32,920 bases of DNA from Myxococcales bacterium (GTDB taxonomy: Bacteria; Myxococcota_A; Polyangia; Polyangiales; Polyangiaceae): NCBI GenBank assembly GCA_025355005.1, contig JANXLV010000321.1:1-32920 (forward strand), written 5' to 3'. The notes under the pieces are model-generated. The model was not told the DNA's origin. It saw only the letters and a program-made list of their open reading frames with translations, and made no database searches. Each line of letters opens with the position of its first letter. The first letter of the stretch is position 1. A program made the translations under genes and the position numbers. This document shows positions 23,634 through 29,934 of the stretch, one piece after another.

Positions 23634-24846
23634 GCAGACGCCGTTGTACATCGTCTCGCGCCTCGCGGGGGTGCTCGCGCTGGGCCTCGCCGTCACTGGC
23701 TGTCCCGACAAGCCGAAGACCAGGACCGAAGGGACCGCGCTCAAGACGCCGCAGATGCGCTCGGCATACGTCACGGACAACGGCTCGGACACCATCAGCG
23801 TCATCGATCGCGATAGCCCTACCGCCGCCGCGGTCGAGACTGCGTCCGTGGACATCGAGGCGGACGCGCACGAGGCTCCGCACCACATCGCGCTCGATGC
23901 CACGCAGAAGCGCGCGTTCGTCGCGCTCGCGTTCCCTCCCCCACCCCCTGGCGCGGCCGCCGCGAAGGACAAGCACGGCACGCACGGCCAGAGCGCGCGC
24001 AAGGGCCGGCTCGCATCGTTCGAGCTCTCGCGCCTCTCCATGGAGCGGACCGCAGACCTGGACGAGAACCCGGGCGAGGTGGTTCTCACGCACGACCACA
24101 CACGCGTGCTCGTCACCCACTACGACATGAAGCGCGCGATGGACGTGGCGGCGCAGAAGGGCGCGAGCCCAGCCACCATGTTCGCGACGCTGATGGTGTT
24201 CCGCGCGAACGACCTCACGCTCCTGGGCGCGCGACCCGTCTGCGTGGCGCCGCACGCGATCGCGATCACCCGCGACGACACCACGGCGCTGGTTGCCTGC
24301 TACGGCTCGGACGAGGTCGCGGTCGTGGACCTGCGCGACAACGCGTTCACCGTCTCGCGCATCCCGCTCGGCATCAAGCAGGGCGTTCCCGGCGTGCCCA
24401 CGTACGGGCCGTATTCGATCACGCTCTCGCCCGACGAGAGCCGCGCGGTCGTGTCGGACCTCGAGGGACAGGACATCCGCATCTTCGACCCGAAGAAGCG
24501 CGAGTTCATGCAGGAGGCGACGCAGCAGGTCGGCGCGCGCGCGATGATGGCGGCATGGGCGGACGCGAGCACGATCCTGCTGCCCGTGCAGGGGCCCGAC
24601 GGGTTGCTGCGAATCGGCATGGACCCGGCGCACCCGGAAAAGGAGAAGCGCCGGTCCTTCGACAAGGCAGAGTGCGCGCTGCCCCACGTCGTGCGCATCG
24701 CGAAGGACGGCCGCACGTACCTCGTCTGCGAGGGCGACCACACGCAGAAGGGCAGCGTGCTCGAGATCGACCCGCTCACGCTGGAGACAAAGAAGCGGTG
24801 GAGCGTGGGCGTCTACCCAGACGGCATCGCGTTCGGCGACGACTGA
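23611..24846 (+). CDS. Beta-propeller lipoprotein (YncE-like)
   Basis: 411 residues from GTG 23611 (GAGGA 11 bases upstream), or 404 from ATG 23632. Either start gives a lipoprotein signal with LAVTGC (Cys31 of the longer form). The body has repeated propeller blades: MRSAYVTDNGSDTISVIDRD, HHIALDATQKRAFVAL, PGEVVLTHDHTRVLVTHYD, HAIAITRDDTTALVACYGSDEVAVVDL, SITLSPDESRAVVSDLEGQDIRIFD, and HVVRIAKDGRTYLVCEGD, typical of 7-bladed YncE/cytochrome-D1-like propellers. A His/Lys/Gly-rich loop with five prolines (about 112-130) interrupts one blade. It should be membrane-anchored in the periplasm or on the surface; a binding scaffold role is the safest guess. Its first 23 bases overlap the start of the divergent BNR gene. 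Confidence 0.85.
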   Translation: MSSLRPFMQTPLYIVSRLAGVLALGLAVTGCPDKPKTRTEGTALKTPQMRSAYVTDNGSDTISVIDRDSPTAAAVETASVDIEADAHEAPHHIALDATQKRAFVALAFPPPPPGAAAAKDKHGTHGQSARKGRLASFELSRLSMERTADLDENPGEVVLTHDHTRVLVTHYDMKRAMDVAAQKGASPATMFATLMVFRANDLTLLGARPVCVAPHAIAITRDDTTALVACYGSDEVAVVDLRDNAFTVSRIPLGIKQGVPGVPTYGPYSITLSPDESRAVVSDLEGQDIRIFDPKKREFMQEATQQVGARAMMAAWADASTILLPVQGPDGLLRIGMDPAHPEKEKRRSFDKAECALPHVVRIAKDGRTYLVCEGDHTQKGSVLEIDPLTLETKKRWSVGVYPDGIAFGDD

Positions 24847-24869
24847 GGGGATAATTTTCGAGCGAGCGT

Positions 24870-24901
24870 ATTCGCGAGCCAGCCTAGTCGCGAGTCAGCC
24901 T
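24870..24901 (+). repeat. 16-bp tandem repeat, two units, at a convergent gene end
   Basis: ATTCGCGAGCCAGCCT and AGTCGCGAGTCAGCCT follow each other directly (13 of 16 bases equal), preceded by a related TTCGAGCGAGCGT. The second unit enters the stop codon of the convergent lectin-like lipoprotein gene. Confidence 0.6.
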
Positions 24902-25640
24902 ACTGCTCGAGGCAGTACAGATGCTTGCTCTGGTTGCACGCGACCGCACCAGCGTCGGTCCAGTTCGCGTTGACCTCGCTCGCCTGCCCGATGCTGCCGC
25001 CTCCGTTCGTGGTGCTCCAGTCACCGCACGTGTTCGTGCTGGTCTTCCCGTTCGTGGCGGTGCCGGTCCACACCGCCCCCATGAGGTTGCCGGTGAGGAT
25101 GGCCGAGCCGCTCTCGTCCTCCACGATGTTGATCTTGATCATGCCGGACAGCAGCTCTGCGACGGACCGTGCGATGGGCTTGCCGTCGGGACGTTGGAAT
25201 GTCCCGATCGCGGGGAGGCGTGCGCCCATGCCTGGATCCCCTTGCATTCCTGTGGATATCCACGCGACGAAGCGCGCGGAGCGGGACGCGATCGCGGGGA
25301 TCTTGCTCATCTTCGCGGCGTCCTTGCATTTTTGATCGGCGCCAGCCTGTCCGCCCAGCGTGGGCAAGAAGGTGTCGCTGGTCACGAACATGACGTGGCA
25401 TCCCGCACCGCATGCGCCGCCGTCGGAGTTACCCGTGGCGGCGTCCACGACATTGGCGTCGACGCCGAGCAGGTCGGCATCCACACCGACGCCACCACCT
25501 GTCGTGGCTGCGTCGTCACCGACCGATGCGGCGTCGACGGCGCCACCGTCGCTCTGGCCTGGGTCGCTGGTGTAGCTGCTGTCGCATGCGGCGGCGAGCA
25601 CGAGAGCAATCAGGAGCGAGAAGGCCGAGCTGCGCGACAT
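24900..25640 (-). CDS. Lipoprotein with DUF1554/lectin-like C-terminal domain
   Basis: 246 residues from ATG 25640; an in-frame start at 25679 would put 13 charged residues before the signal peptide and overlap def, so it is rejected. Lipobox LAAAC, lipid site Cys19, then an Asp/Ala/Gly-rich linker (20-75) with DGG repeats. The folded part (about 76-246) starts CGAGCHVMFVTSDTFLPTLGGQAGADQKCKDAA and runs through FVAWISTG, TGNLMGAVWTGT, TCGDWSTTNGGGSIGQ and ACNQSKHLYCLEQ, with paired cysteines, as in the C-type-lectin-like DUF1554 domain known from Leptospira and myxobacterial surface proteins. It probably binds a ligand at the surface; none can be named. It starts 4 bases after the def stop and should be co-transcribed with def. 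Confidence 0.82.
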   Translation of the reverse strand: MSRSSAFSLLIALVLAAACDSSYTSDPGQSDGGAVDAASVGDDAATTGGGVGVDADLLGVDANVVDAATGNSDGGACGAGCHVMFVTSDTFLPTLGGQAGADQKCKDAAKMSKIPAIASRSARFVAWISTGMQGDPGMGARLPAIGTFQRPDGKPIARSVAELLSGMIKINIVEDESGSAILTGNLMGAVWTGTATNGKTSTNTCGDWSTTNGGGSIGQASEVNANWTDAGAVACNQSKHLYCLEQ

Positions 25641-25644
25641 GAGT

Positions 25645-26229
25645 CTATTGACCGTACTTCGCGACCAGCGCCTTGGCACGCGCCACGAACTCCGCCATGT
25701 GGTAGCGCTCGAAGTCTGCCCAGGTGGCGAGCGTCCGCGTGTCGGTCACGCGATCGACGAAGAGCTTCCCGTAGAGGTGGTCGACCTCGTGCTGGAACGT
25801 CCCCGCAGAGAGGCCTTTCACCTCGAAATCGAGGTCCGTGCCGTGGCGGTCCCAGGCGCGCACGCGCACGTGAACGGAGCGGGGTACCTCGCCCCGGAGG
25901 TTCGGGACGCTCAGGCACCCTTCGTAGTTCTGGAAGGTCTCCTGAGAGAGCAGCTCCACCTTGGGGTTTACGAGGATCGTGAGCGGGATGTTCGGTTTGT
26001 AGGGGTAGCGCGGGTTGTCTTTCACGCAGATCGCCGTGATCATCACGGGCTCGTACACCTGATTCGCGGCGATCCCGGCTCCGTTCGCGTCCACCATCGT
26101 CGCCACGAGGTCGTCGATGAAGCCCTGCCATTGGTCGCTGAGGAGCTCTTCACGCGACAAATCGCGGGCAACTTGACGAAGAACAGGGTGTCCGATGGTG
26201 GCGATCTTCCGGATGGCGGGCGCGCGCAT
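25645..26229 (-). CDS. def: Peptide deformylase
   Basis: 194 residues from ATG 26229. The three deformylase motifs are complete: GAGIAANQ (50-57), EGCLSVP with metal ligand Cys105, and QHEVDHLYG with His147, Glu148 and His151. It removes the formyl group from the N-terminal Met of new proteins in the cytosol. The length is slightly above the usual 165-180 because of a longer C-terminal helix. The gene is divergent from the kinase gene across an 83-base gap, where both promoters must lie; I see no clear -10/-35 pair there. Confidence 0.96.
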   Translation of the reverse strand: MRAPAIRKIATIGHPVLRQVARDLSREELLSDQWQGFIDDLVATMVDANGAGIAANQVYEPVMITAICVKDNPRYPYKPNIPLTILVNPKVELLSQETFQNYEGCLSVPNLRGEVPRSVHVRVRAWDRHGTDLDFEVKGLSAGTFQHEVDHLYGKLFVDRVTDTRTLATWADFERYHMAEFVARAKALVAKYGQ

Positions 26230-26312
26230 GGGTGTGTGTGCCTCGTATCTCTAGGCTATCACGCAGCGCCGGCCTTGACGCGGGGCTCTGTCTCGTTCGA
26301 TCCTTAGGTTTC

Positions 26313-27680
26313 ATGGCGGCTTCGAAGCAGGACGCCCGAGCGGTCGCGGAGAAGCGAGTCGGGCAGACCATCAACAACAAGTTTCGCATCGACCGCGTGA
26401 TCGATCTGGGCGGCATGGCCGCCGTCTTCGCAGCGACGCACCGCAACGGGAAGAAGGTGGCGCTCAAGATGCTCCATCCCCACATCGCCACGAACATGGA
26501 CGTGCGCGAGCGCTTCCTGCGTGAGGGCTATGTGGCGAACGTGGTGGAGCACCGCGGCGCCGTGCAGGTCCTGGACGACGACACCACGCCCGACGGCGCG
26601 GCGTTCATCGTGATGGAGCTCCTCGACGGCGAGTCGCTCGAGAAGTGGATGGCGCGCGCCCCCGGCGGTCGTGTGCCCGCGCACGAGGTGCTCGGCGTGG
26701 CCGACCAGGTGCTCGACGTCCTGCATGCGTTCCACCAGGCGAAGGTCATTCATCGCGACATCAAGCCCGCGAACTTGTTCATCACGCGCGAAGGCATCGT
26801 GAAGGTCCTCGATTTCGGGCTCGCGCGCCTCCGTGATCCGCGCGTGTCGAACCACGCACCCACGGGCGCGGGCATCGTGCTCGGCACTGTGGCGTACATG
26901 CCGCCGGAGCAGGCCCAGGGAAAGAGCGACGAGATCGACGCGCGCACGGACATCTTCGCGGTGGGCGCCGTCATGTTCCAGGCGATGACCGGCAAGCTGT
27001 TTGTCAGGGGAGAGACGGCGATCGAGCGCCTCATGCACGCCATGAAGGACCCGGCCCCGCCGCTCGCGAAGTACCTGCCGGGCGTGCCGAGCTACGTGGC
27101 CGACGTGGTGGACACGGCGCTGGCATTCCAGAAATCGAACCGCTGGGCAGACGCCGCGGAGATGCGCACGGCGATCCGCGTCGCCTACGCCGCGCTCGTC
27201 GCGGAGGCAAAGCAGCGCAGCGGAAGCGTGCACCCGCCCGCGCAGGCATCCGCGACCTTCGTGCCCGAGCGCGAGCCCGTCCCGCAGGGACAACAGCAGC
27301 AGGCGCAGTATGCCGCAGCACAGCGACCCAAGCTGGAGATCGTGGCCGAGGACTCCAGCTTCAGCGGCGAGTCCATCGTGGTCACCGAGGGCTCGATGAC
27401 CGGTAGCACCGGTAGCGCAGGAAGCGTTGGGCCGACCTCCTCCGAGATCCCCACGCTGGTCCGCGTCTCGAAGCCCGCGGGGCCGGAGAGCAGTCCCAGC
27501 CCGTCGTCCTCGGGCCACATGCCCCTCCCCGTCGACCTACCGAACCGCACGCCTGCGGCAGTCGACTCGTTCGACGCGATCTTCGATGCGGTCCTCCAGC
27601 CGAGCAGCGTGATCGACGTGAGCTTTCCGAGCTCGAACCCCGCCCCCAGCCCGAAGCCCAAGGACGAAACCGGCGGATAA
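26313..27680 (+). CDS. Hanks-type serine/threonine protein kinase
   Basis: 455 residues from ATG 26313. The kinase domain covers about 20-290: Lys52 in VALKML, Glu in the REGYVANVVEHRG helix, HRDIKPANLF with His147-Arg148-Asp149, DFGLARL with Asp167, an activation loop with GTVAYMPPEQ, and DIFAVGAVMFQAMTG. The nucleotide loop is DLGGMAAVFAA where the family norm is GxGGMGxVY: the first Gly is Asp and the third is Ala, so ATP binding may be weaker, though the loop is variable in myxobacterial kinases. The C-terminal 150 residues are Ser/Pro/Gln-rich with an SGSTGSTGSAGS-like stretch and no membrane helix or sensor domain, so it is a soluble kinase. Substrates are unknown. A terminator-like stem follows. 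Confidence 0.93.
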   Translation: MAASKQDARAVAEKRVGQTINNKFRIDRVIDLGGMAAVFAATHRNGKKVALKMLHPHIATNMDVRERFLREGYVANVVEHRGAVQVLDDDTTPDGAAFIVMELLDGESLEKWMARAPGGRVPAHEVLGVADQVLDVLHAFHQAKVIHRDIKPANLFITREGIVKVLDFGLARLRDPRVSNHAPTGAGIVLGTVAYMPPEQAQGKSDEIDARTDIFAVGAVMFQAMTGKLFVRGETAIERLMHAMKDPAPPLAKYLPGVPSYVADVVDTALAFQKSNRWADAAEMRTAIRVAYAALVAEAKQRSGSVHPPAQASATFVPEREPVPQGQQQQAQYAAAQRPKLEIVAEDSSFSGESIVVTEGSMTGSTGSAGSVGPTSSEIPTLVRVSKPAGPESSPSPSSSGHMPLPVDLPNRTPAAVDSFDAIFDAVLQPSSVIDVSFPSSNPAPSPKPKDETGG

Positions 27681-27711
27681 GGGGCCGTTTTTCGGTCCGG
27701 GCCTCGGTCGG

Positions 27712-27736
27712 AACCGCACCTCGACCTCGGTTTTTT
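27712..27736 (+). terminator. Candidate terminator after the kinase gene
   Basis: AACCG (27712-27716) pairs with CGGTT (27728-27732), and six T residues run from 27731 to 27736. A second T5 run follows at about 27742. The stem is short, but this is the most T-rich patch in the window and sits between the kinase stop and fusA. Confidence 0.4.
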
Positions 27737-27802
27737 CGCGGTTTTTGGAAGATTCCCCTTCCGTTTTGGCCGAGGGTTCGGTAGCTGCCCTGCTCACATC
27801 CA

Positions 27803-29932
27803 ATGGCAGCTCGCATCCCCCTCGACCGCATTCGCAACATTGGCATCAGCGCCCACATCGACTCGGGCAAGACGACGCTCACCGAGCGCATCTTGTTCTA
27901 TACGGGCCGAATCCACGAGATCCACGAGGTCCGCGGCAAGGACGGCGTCGGCGCCAAGATGGACTCCATGGATCTCGAGCGCGAGAAGGGCATCACGATC
28001 CAGTCCGCCGCGACCTACTGCGTGTGGGTCGGTTCGCAGAAGCAGCTGCCCGAATACAACATCAACATCATCGACACCCCAGGCCACGTCGACTTCACGA
28101 TCGAAGTCGAGCGCGCCCTCCGCGTGCTCGACGGCGCCGTCCTCGTGCTCGACTCGGGCAAGGGCGTGCAGAGCCAGTCGATCACCGTCGACCGTCAGAT
28201 GAAGCGCTACCACGTGCCGCGGATCGCGTTCGTCAACAAGATGGACAACCCGGGCGCGAACTACGAGCGCGTCTCCGCCATGCTCAAGGAGAAGCTCGGT
28301 CACTACCCGATCATGCTCCAGGTGCCGATGGGCGCAGAGGACAAGTTCGTCGGTCTGATCGACGCGATCACGAACCGTGCGTACTTCTTCGACGGCGACG
28401 ACGGCGAGATCATCCGCGAGGTAGATGTCCCCGCCGAGTACGCGGCAGCCACCAAGACCGCGCGTGAGCTGATCATCCAGCAGCTCGCCGACGTCGACGA
28501 CGAGATGGCCGATAAGTTCCTCAACGAGACCCCCGTCACGACGGAGGAGCTGCGTGCCGGCGTTCGTCGCGCGACGCTCGCGCTGAAGATGACGCCGGTC
28601 ATGTGCGGCTCTGCGTACAAGAACAAGGGCGTTCAGCTCCTGCTCGACGCGGTCACGTACTACCTGCCGAACCCAATGGACGTCGTCAACGAAGCGCACG
28701 ACCAGGACAAGGGCGAGGAGAAGGTCATCATCCACTCCGACCCAGAGAAGCCGTTCGTCGGTCTGGCGTTCAAGCTCCAGCAGGACAAGTACGGGCAGCT
28801 CACGTACTTCCGCATCTATCAGGGCCGCGTCAACGCGGGCGACACCATCTACAACGTCTCGAACGAGATGCGTAAGGTCCGCGTCCCCCGCATGTTCCGC
28901 ATGCACTCGGACGACCGCGAGGAAGTTCCGTCGGCAGAGTCCGGTGACATCGTCGCGTTCTACGGCGTCGAGGCGAGCTCCGGCGAGACCTTCACCGACG
29001 GCAAGATGAACGTCACGCTCACGTCGATGCACGTGCCTGCGGCCGTCATCTCGCTCGCCGTCGCGCCGAAGGATCGTTCTGCGGAGACGAACTTCTCGAA
29101 GGCGTTGAACCGCTTCACGAAAGAAGATCCCACCTTCCGCGTCCACCAGGATGAAGAGTCGCAGCAGACCATCATCAGCGGTATGGGCGAGCTCCACCTC
29201 GACATCTACATGGAGCGCATGCGCCGCGAGTACGCTTGCGACGTCATCGCCGGCAAGCCGCAGGTCGCGTACCGCGAGACCATCACGCAAGCCGCGGAGC
29301 TCGCGTACACACACAAGAAGCAGACGGGCGGCTCCGGTCAGTTCGCGAAGATCGCCGGCATGCTCGAGCCCCTGCCCGAGGACTCCGTCGAGACCTACGA
29401 GTTCGTGGACGACATCGTCGGCGGCTCGATCCCGCGCGAGTACATCCCGGCCTGCGACAAGGGCTTCCGCGAGGCCATCAAGAAGGGCGGCCTCATCGGC
29501 TTCCCGGTCGTCGGCGTGCGCGCCATCATCAACGACGGCGCGTCACACGCGGTCGACTCGTCCGAAATGGCGTTCAAGACGGCGGCGCTCCAGGGCTTCC
29601 GCGAGGCGTACCAGGGCGCGAAGCCGATCGTCCTCGAGCCCATCATGAAGGTGGAGGTCGAGGCCCCGAGCGAGTTCCAGGGCTCCGTTGTTGGTCAAGT
29701 GAACCAGCGCCGCGGCATCATCCTGGACACCATCAGCGGCGATACCGTCACGGTCACCGCGCTCGTTCCGCTGAACACGATGTTCGGCTACTCGACCGAC
29801 CTCCGCTCGGCGACGCAGGGCAAGGGTAACTTCACCATGGAGTTCTCCAAGTACGCCCCCGTCCCGAAGCAGGAGCAGGACGAGATGGTGAAGAAGCACA
29901 AAGAGAAGCTCGCAGCGGAAGCGAAGAAATAG
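27803..29932 (+). CDS. fusA: Elongation factor G, spdEFG1/mitochondrial-like type
   Basis: 709 residues from ATG 27803; no Shine-Dalgarno-like sequence is evident in the 20 bases upstream. G1 AHIDSGKTT (17-25), G3 DTPGH (91-95) and G4 NKMD (145-148) are intact, followed by the domain II-V set with SGMGELHLDIY and the C-terminal LNTMFGYSTDLRSATQGKGNFTMEFSKY. NIGISAHIDSGKTTLTER and HEVRGKDGVGAKMDSM resemble human mitochondrial EF-G1 more than the NIGIMAHIDAGKTT form of E. coli EF-G. This fits the spdEFG1 group of spirochaetes, planctomycetes and delta-proteobacteria. It drives GTP-dependent translocation; in that group a second EF-G is thought to serve ribosome recycling. No str-operon genes (rpsL, rpsG, tuf) flank it. 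Confidence 0.97.
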   Translation: MAARIPLDRIRNIGISAHIDSGKTTLTERILFYTGRIHEIHEVRGKDGVGAKMDSMDLEREKGITIQSAATYCVWVGSQKQLPEYNINIIDTPGHVDFTIEVERALRVLDGAVLVLDSGKGVQSQSITVDRQMKRYHVPRIAFVNKMDNPGANYERVSAMLKEKLGHYPIMLQVPMGAEDKFVGLIDAITNRAYFFDGDDGEIIREVDVPAEYAAATKTARELIIQQLADVDDEMADKFLNETPVTTEELRAGVRRATLALKMTPVMCGSAYKNKGVQLLLDAVTYYLPNPMDVVNEAHDQDKGEEKVIIHSDPEKPFVGLAFKLQQDKYGQLTYFRIYQGRVNAGDTIYNVSNEMRKVRVPRMFRMHSDDREEVPSAESGDIVAFYGVEASSGETFTDGKMNVTLTSMHVPAAVISLAVAPKDRSAETNFSKALNRFTKEDPTFRVHQDEESQQTIISGMGELHLDIYMERMRREYACDVIAGKPQVAYRETITQAAELAYTHKKQTGGSGQFAKIAGMLEPLPEDSVETYEFVDDIVGGSIPREYIPACDKGFREAIKKGGLIGFPVVGVRAIINDGASHAVDSSEMAFKTAALQGFREAYQGAKPIVLEPIMKVEVEAPSEFQGSVVGQVNQRRGIILDTISGDTVTVTALVPLNTMFGYSTDLRSATQGKGNFTMEFSKYAPVPKQEQDEMVKKHKEKLAAEAKK

Positions 29933-29934
29933 GT

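Noticed and set aside
25010..25680. Longer N-terminus for the lectin-like lipoprotein (start at 25679)
   Set aside because: It would overlap def and place charged residues ahead of the signal peptide; ATG 25640 gives a normal lipoprotein signal.
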